NCBI GenBank assembly: GCA_937995515.1
Contig: CALKJZ010000005.1
Coordinates: 83,881-147,880, forward strand
Reading direction: 5' to 3'
DNA: 64,000 nucleotides
Source: an uncultured Sphingomonadaceae bacterium
Lineage (GTDB): Bacteria > Pseudomonadota > Alphaproteobacteria > Sphingomonadales > Sphingomonadaceae
The notes beneath the pieces are model-generated. The model saw only the letters and a program-made list of their open reading frames with translations. It made no database searches and was not told the DNA's origin. Made by a program: the position numbers and the translations under genes. Within the stretch, counting starts at the first letter, position 1. Each line of letters starts with the position of its first letter. Below, one piece after another: positions 17,407 through 25,612 of this stretch.

Positions 17407-18914
17407 TCCCCGAGCTTGCCATGCCTGTCTCCCTCCAGCCCGGCGGCCGGCCCGCATCCGGCACGACGATGGGGGCGGGGCCGAGAAAGCCCGGCTTTGA
17501 GGCCCACCTGCCCGCCAGCGAGCCCGCAGTCGTGCCGGCCGAAGACCAGGTGCCCGCAGACCGGCGAGCGCCCGCGCCGGGCCCACGCGGCGCCCGCCGC
17601 GCGGCGCCCAGGCCAGAGCCCGCCCTGCCCGCCGCCGAAGCCGGCGCGCCGCCTGCCCCGAGCCCTGCGACCAGCACCACTGAGGCCGCGCAGGCCTTGG
17701 TGCGAGAGCCGGGGCAGGCCGCCTCCGCACAGCCTTCCCACCACCCCGCGATGCTCCTGCCACAGGCCGAGAGCCCGGGTGCCAGCGTGACCGGAGGCGG
17801 CAAGGCGGCGCCAGCAGCTGGGCTTCCGCCCGAAGCCGCCCAGCCGCCTGCTGCCGGCGGGCCGCAGCCCGCAGCGCTGCAGGATCGAGCCGGGCCGCAG
17901 GCCGATGTCCCCCGGCCGGTTCGCCCGCTGCCGGGCCTGTTGCCGGGCGACGACAAGGCCCTGCACGAAGCCCCGCCCCACAGGGAGGCGCAGCAGGGCC
18001 ACGCTGCGAGGGCGGCTGCGGCTCCCGTTCTCCTTGCGCCCGTGCCGTCGGCTGGTTCACCGCGCGCCGCCGCGCCGTCGGCGGGCCCCGTGCTCCGCAC
18101 CGACCTGCCGCCAGCCGTGGGTGGCGCCGACGATGCACGAGGCGAGGCCGGGAGCGGCAGGCCGGCGCCCGGCGGACCACGCCGGGGCGCGCCGCCTGCC
18201 GGGCAGGCGAGCCCGGATTCCGCCCTGCGCGGACCGGTGCCCGAGGCGCCGCCAAGGGGGATGGGCAGCAGCGGCGCGCGCGTGCCGCAGGCGCCGCCTG
18301 CAGCGCCGCCCGGGCGCGAGACGCCGGCGGCAGACCTGCCGGGCGTGCGGGGCGTGGGCATCGGCCTTCTGGGCGACATGCGCTTCTCGCTTCGGGTCGA
18401 CGTGGGCACCACCGAGCTTGCCGCCCGCATTGCCGCCGAGGCCGGCCAGCTCAGGACCAGTCTCGCCGAGGTCGGTGCCGAACTGGATGCAGTTCGCGTG
18501 GAAGTGGCCGGGCAGACTGGTCCAGACATCGGGGGCGGCTGGCAGGGGTTCCGCCCGTCCTCGGGGGAGGATGGTGGCGACCGGGCCACCGGATGGGCCG
18601 TGCAAGAGGAGCGCAGCAAGGCACCGGGAGAGGAGCGACGGGCAGATGCAGGCGCAGGCAGCGCAGCGGGCCGCGGCAGTCCCTCATCGGCCGAGGGCGA
18701 CGGCCGAGGTGCCGACGGCGGGGCGGCGGGCCATGGCGATGGCGGCGCGCCGCCGCGCGGCCAGCGCGGGTCGGCGCCTGAACCGACGACCGCGCTGCCA
18801 ATGCCCGGCGGCGACGAGGCAGAGGATCGGGCCGCATCCCGTCTGGCCGGCACGTCAGGCGCGGCCGGGCAAGATCGGCCGGCGCGCCCTGGAGGTCTTG
18901 ATGTCTATGCCTGA
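17403..18914 (+). CDS. fliK: Flagellar hook-length control protein FliK
   Basis: 503-aa protein. Residues 1 to about 310 are a long Pro/Ala/Gly-rich unstructured ruler-like region. Around 320-370 lies the conserved substrate-switching domain (IGLLGDMRFSLRVDVGTTEL, AARIAAEAGQLRTSLAEVG, LDAVRVEV). The last 120 residues are again low complexity (Gly/Asp/Arg). FliK measures hook length and switches export specificity through FlhB. The ATG overlaps the fliJ stop. The disordered parts make homology weak outside the core domain. Confidence 0.85.
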   Translation: MIPELAMPVSLQPGGRPASGTTMGAGPRKPGFEAHLPASEPAVVPAEDQVPADRRAPAPGPRGARRAAPRPEPALPAAEAGAPPAPSPATSTTEAAQALVREPGQAASAQPSHHPAMLLPQAESPGASVTGGGKAAPAAGLPPEAAQPPAAGGPQPAALQDRAGPQADVPRPVRPLPGLLPGDDKALHEAPPHREAQQGHAARAAAAPVLLAPVPSAGSPRAAAPSAGPVLRTDLPPAVGGADDARGEAGSGRPAPGGPRRGAPPAGQASPDSALRGPVPEAPPRGMGSSGARVPQAPPAAPPGRETPAADLPGVRGVGIGLLGDMRFSLRVDVGTTELAARIAAEAGQLRTSLAEVGAELDAVRVEVAGQTGPDIGGGWQGFRPSSGEDGGDRATGWAVQEERSKAPGEERRADAGAGSAAGRGSPSSAEGDGRGADGGAAGHGDGGAPPRGQRGSAPEPTTALPMPGGDEAEDRAASRLAGTSGAAGQDRPARPGGLDVYA

Positions 18915-18918
18915 CCGC

Positions 18919-18940
18919 GCCCCGGCGCAAACCCCGGGGC
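18919..18940 (+). terminator. Hairpin after fliK (possible attenuator)
   Basis: A 7-bp stem (GCCCCGG with CCGGGGC, 8-base loop) starts 5 bases after the fliK stop. No U-tract follows, so full termination is unlikely; it may stabilise the upstream message or partly attenuate the fliL-flhB half of the operon. Confidence 0.35.
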
Positions 18941-19015
18941 CTTGCCCCCCATGGTCCGTGCGCCTCGCGCCCCGGCGCGATGCCGCAACGGCACCCGCCA
19001 CGGGGAGGGGATGCC

Positions 19016-19561
19016 ATGGCTGATGCCGCACCCGCGCAGGGGATCGTGGCGGAAGACGCCCCACAGCCGCGCAAGGGGCGGCTTGGCCGGATCCTCCTGC
19101 CGCTGCTGCTGCTCGTGGCAGGAGCCGCCGCCGGGTTCGCAGGCGGCCTGTTCGCACCAAGACTGCTGCCCGGCCTCGTCCCCACTGCGATCTCCGGGGC
19201 CGCGGCGGCTGGCGAAGGCGGAGAGCGGGCCCGGCCGAAGGTCGCGCCACTCGAATATCTGGAGATCGACAACAGCTTCACGGCCAACCTGCGGGACTCG
19301 GGCCGCTTCATCCAGGTCCGCATCGCGGTCTCGACCCATGGCGGCAAGCCGGTCATCGAGGCCCTCGAGCGGCACCGGCTGGCGGTGATCGCGGTGGTGC
19401 TCGACGTGCTGGCGCAGACCGGCGAGGCAGAGCTCAATGCACCGGGTGGCCGCGAGGCGCTCACCCGCCGGATTCGGATGGCGATCAACGATCTCCTCCA
19501 GCGCAAGAGCGGCATCGCCGGGATCGACGATGTCTATCTGACGAGCTTCGTGATGCAATGA
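19016..19561 (+). CDS. fliL: Flagellar basal body-associated protein FliL
   Basis: 181-aa single-pass membrane protein. It has a short cytoplasmic N-terminus, one transmembrane helix (ILLPLLLLVAGAAAGFAGGLF, about 26-46) and a periplasmic FliL/SPFH-like domain (YLEIDNSFTANLRDSGRFIQVRIAVSTHGG, VLDVLAQTGEAELN, RIRMAINDLLQ, GIDDVYLTSFVMQ). FliL surrounds the stator units and helps torque. ATG 19016 is preferred over ATG 18980 because GGGGAGGGG ends 5 bases before it. The stop overlaps fliM. Confidence 0.93.
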   Translation: MADAAPAQGIVAEDAPQPRKGRLGRILLPLLLLVAGAAAGFAGGLFAPRLLPGLVPTAISGAAAAGEGGERARPKVAPLEYLEIDNSFTANLRDSGRFIQVRIAVSTHGGKPVIEALERHRLAVIAVVLDVLAQTGEAELNAPGGREALTRRIRMAINDLLQRKSGIAGIDDVYLTSFVMQ

Positions 19562-20475
19562 GGCCGCGCAGCCAGTCCGGGACGGCGCCGAGGCCCATCC
19601 GCTGGCCGTCGCCCGCGCGCACATCCGGCCATGAAGGCGACGGCGCGCCGCCGGCGGGGGAACCGGGAGCCGGGGCGCACCGCCCGTTCGGGCTCGATCC
19701 GCGCGATCTCTGTGGAGAGGCAGGGCCAGAGCTCACGCGCGGGCTCGGCTTTCGCACCTCGCTCGACCCGGCAGCCCCGCCCGCGCCCGGCACGCCCGAG
19801 CCGCGCTGGCTTCCACTCGGACACCTCGCCCATGCCGACGACCGGGTGTGCGTCGAGCTCTCGGCAGAGGTTGCCGGCCCGCTCATCGCACAGCTGTTCG
19901 GTGGCCGCGCGGGCGCAGGCACGGCAGACCTTGCCGAGCCCGGTCGGCGCAGTGCCTCGTGGATGGCGCTCTCGACCCTGATGTGCGGCTGCCTTGCGGA
20001 AGCGTTCAGCCGCTGTCTCGGCGGGCAGCGGGTTGACCCGATCGCCGGGGATGCGCCGCGAGCATCGGGGCCGAAGGCCGGAACCGGGGCCTCGCTCACG
20101 GCCCGCCTCTCCACCCCGGCGGCTGCAGGCTGGCTCCGGCTGGTGCCGGCCGTTCTCTCCGGCACGGCTGCGGGTGCTGCAGCGGCGGCACCCGAGGCGC
20201 CCTCCCCCGGGTCGATCGCCGGGGCGGCTCCCGTCGATGCCGGCTGGGCCGCGCGTGCCCGGGCGCAGACGCTGCTCCTCGAGATGCAGCTGGCGCTCGA
20301 GGTCGCCCGGGTGCGCATTCCGCTCCACCGGCTGACGCGCCTTCGGCCAGGCGACGTGATCCCGATCGAGCCGCCACGCACGCTGCGCCTGATGTCGGGC
20401 GGGCGGTCGATCGCCCAGCTTCCCGTCGCAGACCTGGGGCCCGGCCGCAAACCGCCACGCGAGGAGCAGCCATGA
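19558..20475 (+). CDS. fliM: FliM-like flagellar motor switch protein lacking the CheY-P-binding N-terminus
   Basis: 305-aa protein in the fliM position between fliL and fliN. The middle part (CVELSAEVAGPLIAQLFGGRAGAGTADLAEPGRRSASWMALSTLMCGCLAEAF) aligns in pattern with the FliM middle domain around its GG loop, and the end (VARVRIPLHRLTRLRPGDVIPIEP, LRLMSGGRSIAQLPVADLG) is a SpoA surface-presentation domain. The usual N-terminal LSQEEIDALL motif, which binds phospho-CheY, is absent; a Pro/Gly-rich segment stands there. Divergent but probably the functional C-ring subunit, since no other candidate is present. ATG overlaps the fliL stop. Confidence 0.75.
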   Translation: MRPRSQSGTAPRPIRWPSPARTSGHEGDGAPPAGEPGAGAHRPFGLDPRDLCGEAGPELTRGLGFRTSLDPAAPPAPGTPEPRWLPLGHLAHADDRVCVELSAEVAGPLIAQLFGGRAGAGTADLAEPGRRSASWMALSTLMCGCLAEAFSRCLGGQRVDPIAGDAPRASGPKAGTGASLTARLSTPAAAGWLRLVPAVLSGTAAGAAAAAPEAPSPGSIAGAAPVDAGWAARARAQTLLLEMQLALEVARVRIPLHRLTRLRPGDVIPIEPPRTLRLMSGGRSIAQLPVADLGPGRKPPREEQP

Positions 20476-21215
20476 ACGCCATTCCCCCCCGGGGTCTCAA
20501 AGCCGCGCGCGCCGGCGCAGCCGGAAGGGCGGCCGCAGGCGCAAGCCGCCCTGACAACCCACCGGACGCCGCGCTGGCCGAGGCGCCGGTCACCGCACCC
20601 GACGGGTCGCAGGATGCCGCGGCCCCTGCCGGGCCGCGCAGTCGTGGCGCACCGCCCGCAACCGGCGCGGCCAGCCCGGCCCCGGAAGGTGTGCGCATCG
20701 AAGTGGCGGTCGACGGGCCCGAAATCGGTCTCGCAGCCGATCCGGGGGCGGGCGACGAGCCGGAGGGGCTGCCCGACCCGGCCGTCTTTGCCGGCTTCAT
20801 GCCGCGCGGTGCCATCGGCGATCCTGCCGCCGATGCCGGGCCCGACGGCGCCGCAGCCGGCACGGCAGGGGCGGAGCCCGAAGCCCCGGTGCAGCCGCGC
20901 CCCACCCATCGCGCCGGGCGCCCCGGGTTCGACGCGGCGAGCGCCCGGCCGGGCGGCGCGCCAAGGCCCGCCTCCGACCTTCCGCCGCATCTCGCAGGGA
21001 TCGAGGTGGTGCTCTCGGTCGAGGTGGGCCAGACCCGCCTGCCGCTGGCGGAGCTTCTCGAGGTGCAACCCGGCCAGCTCTTCGATCTCGACCGGCTTGT
21101 GTCCGAGCCCGTCTCGATCCTCGTGAACGGCCGCCCCTTTGCAACCGGCGAGATTCTGGCGCTGGGTGACCGGTTCGGCGTCAGGCTGCTCGACCTTGTG
21201 GACCAGCCGGCATGA
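20472..21215 (+). CDS. fliN: Flagellar motor switch protein FliN with long disordered N-terminus
   Basis: 247 aa, about twice the usual FliN length. The last 80 residues are the SpoA domain (LAGIEVVLSVEVGQTRLPLAELLEVQPGQLFDLDRLVSEPVSILVNGRPFATGEILALGDRFGVRLLDLV), which matches FliN closely. The first about 160 residues are Ala/Pro/Gly-rich and probably disordered. FliN tetramers form the base of the C-ring and dock FliH-FliI. GAGGAG lies just before the ATG; the start overlaps fliM and the stop overlaps fliO. Confidence 0.92.
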   Translation: MNAIPPRGLKAARAGAAGRAAAGASRPDNPPDAALAEAPVTAPDGSQDAAAPAGPRSRGAPPATGAASPAPEGVRIEVAVDGPEIGLAADPGAGDEPEGLPDPAVFAGFMPRGAIGDPAADAGPDGAAAGTAGAEPEAPVQPRPTHRAGRPGFDAASARPGGAPRPASDLPPHLAGIEVVLSVEVGQTRLPLAELLEVQPGQLFDLDRLVSEPVSILVNGRPFATGEILALGDRFGVRLLDLVDQPA

Positions 21216-21583
21216 TTGCCGACTTTCTCCTTCGGCTTGCAATCGCCCTGCCGGTCGTGCTGCTCCTTGCTGTGGCGCTGCTGCTGGCCGCGCGCCGCGG
21301 CTGGGTGCCGTCCGGAGCTGTTGCGCCTGCCATCGGCCCGTGGTGCGGCATCGGGCGCGGCATGGGGCGCGGCATGGGGCGCCCTGCTGCCGCTCCGGCC
21401 GCGCTCGACATTGTCGCCCAGCGCAACCTCAGCCCGGCGCTCCGTCTTGCAGTGGTGCGCTATGCCGGCGAGGAGCTCCTCGTGGGCGTGGCGCCGCAGG
21501 GCTTCCAGCTTCTGGCGCGCCGGCCTGCGCCCGCCGCTTCGCCTGCGGCTGCTCCGGCCGCGATGGAGGAGAGCGGCCCATGA
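21212..21583 (+). CDS. fliO: Flagellar biosynthesis protein FliO
   Basis: 123-aa small membrane protein with one N-terminal helix (FLLRLAIALPVVLLLAVALLLAA) and a cytoplasmic domain (ALDIVAQRNLSPALRLAVVRYAGEELLVGVAPQGFQLLAR), the normal FliO plan. FliO is a scaffold for FliP assembly. A three-copy 12-bp repeat encodes a Gly-Met-Gly-Arg linker after the membrane helix. Coupled to fliN and fliP by overlapping starts. Confidence 0.88.
   Translation: MIADFLLRLAIALPVVLLLAVALLLAARRGWVPSGAVAPAIGPWCGIGRGMGRGMGRPAAAPAALDIVAQRNLSPALRLAVVRYAGEELLVGVAPQGFQLLARRPAPAASPAAAPAAMEESGP
21347..21382 (+). repeat. Three tandem 12-bp repeats in fliO
   Basis: Unit GGCATGGGGCGC: one copy with a single change (21347-21358) and two exact copies (21359-21370, 21371-21382). 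They encode GIGRGMGRGMGR, a flexible linker that can change length without shifting the frame. Confidence 0.9.
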
Positions 21584-22401
21584 TCCCCCTGCCCGGCCGG
21601 CACGTGCTGCTGCTCCTTGCGGGCCTCGTTGCGCTCCTGCTTTCGGCCGCGCCGGCAACCGCGCAGGAGCTGGCCGTGCCCCCGGCCGCGGCCGCCGAGG
21701 CGGGCCGCGCGCCTTCCGAGCTGTTTGAGGGCGTATCGGCGCTGGCCGAAGCCGGCGCCGGGCGCGGCGCGCTGTCGCTCTCGCTCCAGATCCTCATCCT
21801 GATGGCGCTCCTCACGGTGCTGCCCTCGGTGGTCCTGATGATGACGGCCTTCCTGCGCATCGTGATCGTCCTTGCCATCCTCCGGCAGGCCATCGGGCTG
21901 CAGCAGGCGCCACCCAACCAGCTGCTGGTCGGCCTTGCGCTGTTCATGACCTTCTTCGTGATGCAGCCTGCGCTTGCCGACATCAATGCCGCCGCGCTCC
22001 AGCCCTGGGCGGCCGACGCGATCCCCGCCGAAGTGGCGATCAGCCGGGCAGGCGACGTGCTCCACAGCTTCATGATGGCCAACACCCGCACGGCGGACCT
22101 CAAGCTCTTTGCCGATCTCGCCGGGCTCGGCCCGTTCGCAACGCCAGAGGAGGTGCCCATGCGCGTTCTGATGCCGGCCTTTGCCACCTCGGAACTGAAG
22201 ACAGCCTTCCAGATTGGCATCCTCCTGTTCCTGCCCTTCCTCATCATCGATCTCGTGGTGGCAAGCGTTCTGATGGCGCTGGGCATGATGATGGTCTCGC
22301 CCATCATGATCGCCCTGCCCTTCAAGCTGATGCTGTTCGTCGCGGTGGATGGCTGGGCGCTGGTAATGGGCTCGCTGGCTGCCAGTTTCGCAGGAGGCTG
22401 A
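21580..22401 (+). CDS. fliP: Flagellar type III export gate protein FliP
   Basis: 273-aa protein with a cleavable signal peptide (VLLLLAGLVALLLSAAPATAQ) and four membrane helices. Family blocks are clear: ILILMALLTVLPSVVLMMTAFLRIVIVLAILRQAIGLQQAPPNQLLVGLALFMTFFVM, PAFATSELKTAFQIGILLFLPFLIIDLVVASVLMALGMMMVSP. FliP pentamers form most of the export gate with FliQ and FliR. The ATG overlaps the fliO stop. Confidence 0.97.
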   Translation: MIPLPGRHVLLLLAGLVALLLSAAPATAQELAVPPAAAAEAGRAPSELFEGVSALAEAGAGRGALSLSLQILILMALLTVLPSVVLMMTAFLRIVIVLAILRQAIGLQQAPPNQLLVGLALFMTFFVMQPALADINAAALQPWAADAIPAEVAISRAGDVLHSFMMANTRTADLKLFADLAGLGPFATPEEVPMRVLMPAFATSELKTAFQIGILLFLPFLIIDLVVASVLMALGMMMVSPIMIALPFKLMLFVAVDGWALVMGSLAASFAGG

Positions 22402-22404
22402 GGC

Positions 22405-22674
22405 ATGGGTGAGGCGCTTCTCTACGACAGCGCGGTGCGCGCGCTCTGGGTGCTGGCGATGGCGGTGATGCCGGCGCTCGTGCCGGCGCTTGCCATCGGG
22501 CTCATTGTCGGGCTGGTGCAGGCGGCCACATCGGTCAACGAGGTCACGCTTTCGTTCGTGCCCAAGCTGGTGGGCGTCCTTGCCGCGATGCTGCTGTTCG
22601 GCGGCACGACAGGCGGGCTGCTGCTCGATTTCACCCGCGACGTGCTTGCCGCCATCCCGGCGATGGCGCGCTAG
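22405..22674 (+). CDS. fliQ: Flagellar type III export gate protein FliQ
   Basis: 89-aa, two-helix membrane protein of the export gate. The core GLIVGLVQAATSVNEVTLSFVPKLVGVLAAMLLFGG is highly typical of FliQ. Length is exact for the family. It starts 3 bases after fliP. Confidence 0.96.
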   Translation: MGEALLYDSAVRALWVLAMAVMPALVPALAIGLIVGLVQAATSVNEVTLSFVPKLVGVLAAMLLFGGTTGGLLLDFTRDVLAAIPAMAR

Positions 22675-22685
22675 GGGGCACTGCC

Positions 22686-23465
22686 ATGGAGGTGGTCGCA
22701 GCCCTTGCGGCGCCCGAGCGCTTCCTGTTCGAACTGGTGTTTGCCTCGCTGCGCACGGGGGCCGCGCTCGCGCTGCTGCCCGCGCTCGGCGGCCAGCTCG
22801 TGCCCGTCCAGGTCCGGGTCGGGCTTGCGGCCATGGTGGGCTTTCTCGTGCTCGCGCTCCCGGCTGCGCCCGCGCCCCCGCCCGATCCGCTCGGCGTGGC
22901 CGGCCTTGCGGCGATCGCCGGCGAACTGCTGATCGGTGCCGCCGCCGCCCTGTTTGTCCATGCCGCCTTCGCCGCCGCTCAGGTGGCCGGCGAATGGCTG
23001 GCCCAGGCCATGGGGCTTGGCTTTGCCATGGCGGCTGCCGCCGACGGCCCGCCGCTCACCATGCTCTCCACGCTCTTTGCGCTTCTCATGTGGTCGGTCT
23101 TTCTCGGCAGCGGCGGGCACCTCCTGCTGCTGCAGGTGCTGGTGGAAAGCTATGCCGCCATGCCGCAGGCCGGCCTGCTGTTCGAGCCAGGCCGGCTTTC
23201 GGCCATCCTCGGCTGGGGCGGCTTTTCGCTTGCAAGCGGCCTTCTTGCCGCGCTGCCCTTGGGGGTGGCGCTGCTGCTCCTCAACATCGCGCTGGCCATG
23301 GCCGCCAAGTCCGCACCGCAGCTCAACCTCTTCTCGGTCGGCTTTCCGGTGATGCTCCTGGTCACGCTCGCGGGCCTGCCGCTTGCGCTGCCGGGCCTTG
23401 CGGCCAGCCTTGCCTCCGCCCTCGTTGCGCTGCAGCGCCAGCTCGGCGAGGTACTGCTTGGCTGA
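22686..23465 (+). CDS. fliR: Flagellar type III export gate protein FliR
   Basis: 259-aa integral membrane protein with about six hydrophobic helices. Blocks RTGAALALLPALGGQLVPVQVRVGLAAMVGFLVLALP, GELLIGAAAALFVHAAFAAAQVAGEWLAQAMGLGFA and ALPLGVALLLLNIALAMAAKSAPQLNLFSVGFPVML fit FliR, the single subunit closing the FliP-FliQ-FliR gate. Position and length agree. The last codons overlap the flhB start. Confidence 0.96.
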   Translation: MEVVAALAAPERFLFELVFASLRTGAALALLPALGGQLVPVQVRVGLAAMVGFLVLALPAAPAPPPDPLGVAGLAAIAGELLIGAAAALFVHAAFAAAQVAGEWLAQAMGLGFAMAAAADGPPLTMLSTLFALLMWSVFLGSGGHLLLLQVLVESYAAMPQAGLLFEPGRLSAILGWGGFSLASGLLAALPLGVALLLLNIALAMAAKSAPQLNLFSVGFPVMLLVTLAGLPLALPGLAASLASALVALQRQLGEVLLG

Positions 23466-24591
23466 GAGCCAGACCGGGCAGGAGCGCACCGAGGCGCCGA
23501 CCGAGCGCCGGCGGCGCGATGCGAGACAGAAGGGCGACCGGCTCTTCTCCCGCGAGCTCGGCAATGCGATGAGCGCCGTGGCGGGGGCGCTGTGGCTGAT
23601 GCTGTTCGCCGGCGACCTCGCGGCGGCGTTCCGCATCGGTGCAGCCCGGCTGTTCGCCATGCCCGCAGGCGAGGCCGAGGCCAGCAGCATGATCGAGCTC
23701 GCGCGCCTCTTCGCCGCCCCGCTCGTTCCGCCGCTTGCCGCGCTTGCAGTGGCCGTGGCAGCCGCCGTGCTGGCCGGGCAGGCGCTCACCGGCGGCATCA
23801 GCCTTGCGCCCAACCTGCTCGTGCCGAAAGCCGAACGGCTGAACCCGCTGAAGGGCCTCGCCCGCATGTTCGGCCGCAGGGGATTGGTAGAACTGGCCAA
23901 GGCGCTCGCCAAGGCGTGCCTCATCATCGGGCTGGGCGGATGGATCCTCTGGAGCGGGATTTTCGAGCTCGCCGCCCTTTCTGCCATGCCGCTCGAACAG
24001 GGGTTGGCAGCCGCGATGTCGCGGGGCCTCCTGCTGTTCGCAAGCCTCGCCCTCGGGCTGGTCGTGATCGCGGCGGGCGACCTTCCCATCCAGTTCGTGC
24101 AGTGGATCGGGCGGCTGCGGATGACCCGCCAGGAGCTGAAGGACGAGCTGAAGGAAACCGAGGGGCGGCCGGAGGTCAAGGCCGCCCAGCGCCGCGCAGC
24201 GCGCGAGATGATGCGCCGCAGCAACCGGGCCGCTGTTGCCGCGGCAACGGTCGTGGTGACCAACCCCACGCATTTTGCCGTTGCGCTTCGCTACCGCCCC
24301 GAGACGGACCCGGCACCCGTCATCCTTGCCAAGGGGCGCGGGCTGCTCGCCGAGGTCATCCGCGAGATTGCCCGCGCGGAAGGGGTGATGACGCTCTCCT
24401 ATCCCTCGGTCGCGCGCGCGCTCTACTACACCGGGCGCATCGGTGCGACCATCCGCGAGGATCTCTTCCCCGCGGTTGCGATCATCCTTGCCTTCGTGAT
24501 GCGCTTCGAGCCCGGGCAGCGACAGCGCCCGCCCGAGGTCGAGGCCCCGGCCTCGGCGCGCTACGACGAGGAGGGGCGGCGCACGCCCTGA
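23458..24591 (+). CDS. flhB: Flagellar export switch protein FlhB
   Basis: 377-aa protein with the FlhB layout: a basic N-terminus (ERTEAPTERRRRDARQKGD), four membrane helices, the cytoplasmic linker RMTRQELKDELKETEGRPEVK, and the self-cleaving NPTH motif at about 269-272 (TNPTHFAVALRY). FlhB switches export from rod/hook to filament proteins together with FliK. No ATG or GTG lies near the expected beginning; TTG 23458, inside the last codons of fliR, gives the usual N-terminus. Last gene of the flagellar operon. Confidence 0.94.
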   Translation: MAESQTGQERTEAPTERRRRDARQKGDRLFSRELGNAMSAVAGALWLMLFAGDLAAAFRIGAARLFAMPAGEAEASSMIELARLFAAPLVPPLAALAVAVAAAVLAGQALTGGISLAPNLLVPKAERLNPLKGLARMFGRRGLVELAKALAKACLIIGLGGWILWSGIFELAALSAMPLEQGLAAAMSRGLLLFASLALGLVVIAAGDLPIQFVQWIGRLRMTRQELKDELKETEGRPEVKAAQRRAAREMMRRSNRAAVAAATVVVTNPTHFAVALRYRPETDPAPVILAKGRGLLAEVIREIARAEGVMTLSYPSVARALYYTGRIGATIREDLFPAVAIILAFVMRFEPGQRQRPPEVEAPASARYDEEGRRTP

Positions 24592-24625
24592 ACCCCGTTT
24601 CTTGGCGATTCATGAAGGCTCTGCC

Positions 24626-25612
24626 ATGGCACCCCCCATGGGCAGGGCGCAACATCGGCTGGCCGTGGTGGGCGCAGGCGTGGCCGGCTGCGCGGCCGCG
24701 CGAGCAATTGCCGGGGCGGGCCTTGCCGTGACCCTCGTCGACAAGGGGCGCGTGCCCGGCGGGCGGCTTTCGCACAAGCGGCTCCAGACGCCGGCCGGGC
24801 CGGTAACCGGCGCCATTGGCGCGCAATATGCAACGGCCACCTCGGCGCGGTTCGGGGCGCATCTCGCCGCCCTCGCACAGCAGGGGCTCGCCGCGCAGTG
24901 GTGCCCGCAGGGCCTCGAGCCGGATCGGGCCCGCTTCGTGGGCGTGCCCACCATGCCCGCGCTGCTGGGAGAGATGGCCCCGCACGCCGAGCTGCGGATG
25001 CAGACGCGGGTGGCAGCGCTTGCGCGCGCTGGCGACGGCTGGCGCCTTGCAACCGACCGCGCGCCCCTTGGGCCGTTCGCAGCCGTGCTGGTGACCGCGC
25101 CGGCCCCGCAGGCGCAGGCGCTCCTGCAGCCGGTCGCCCCGAGGCTCGCCGAGGCGGCCGGGGCCGCACGCCTCAGCCCCTGCTGGTCAGCGCTCCTCTG
25201 GTTCGAGGAGAGGCTCGAGCCGGGCTTCGATGCCGCCCGCCCCGGCCATCCAGCGGCCGCCTGGGTCGCGCGCGAGGGTGCGCGGCCGGGGGCCGCCCCG
25301 TGCGGCGATCTCTGGGTGGTGCAGGCCGGTCCCGAATGGTCGGCAGCCCATCTCGAGGCAGACGGCGACGCGGTTGCCACCCTGATGGCCGAGGCCCTTG
25401 CCGTGGTGTGCGGCACGCGCGCGCGGCCGGCCGCGCGCCGCGCACACCGCTGGCGCTTCGCGCTTGTGGCAGAGCCCGCAGGGCCCGACACGCTGACCGA
25501 CCCGGAGCGCCGGCTTGCAGCGGCCGGCGACTGGCTTTGCGGCCCCGGCATCGAGGCGGCCTTCCACGCCGGCGAGGCGGCCGGGCGTGCCATGGCGGGC
25601 TGGTTTGCCTGA
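24626..25612 (+). CDS. NAD(P)/FAD-dependent oxidoreductase (renalase-like, COG3380 type)
   Basis: 328-aa flavoprotein with an N-terminal Rossmann dinucleotide-binding motif (LAVVGAGVAGCAAARAIAGAGLAVTLVDKGRVPGGRLS, residues about 11-48) and a C-terminal return to the FAD site (RLAAAGDWLCGPGIEAAFHAGEAAGRAM). The middle is an amine-oxidase-like substrate domain. Such predicted oxidoreductases are widespread in proteobacteria; the substrate is unknown. It follows flhB by 34 bases with GAAGG before the ATG, and its stop overlaps the amidase start. Confidence 0.82.
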   Translation: MAPPMGRAQHRLAVVGAGVAGCAAARAIAGAGLAVTLVDKGRVPGGRLSHKRLQTPAGPVTGAIGAQYATATSARFGAHLAALAQQGLAAQWCPQGLEPDRARFVGVPTMPALLGEMAPHAELRMQTRVAALARAGDGWRLATDRAPLGPFAAVLVTAPAPQAQALLQPVAPRLAEAAGAARLSPCWSALLWFEERLEPGFDAARPGHPAAAWVAREGARPGAAPCGDLWVVQAGPEWSAAHLEADGDAVATLMAEALAVVCGTRARPAARRAHRWRFALVAEPAGPDTLTDPERRLAAAGDWLCGPGIEAAFHAGEAAGRAMAGWFA

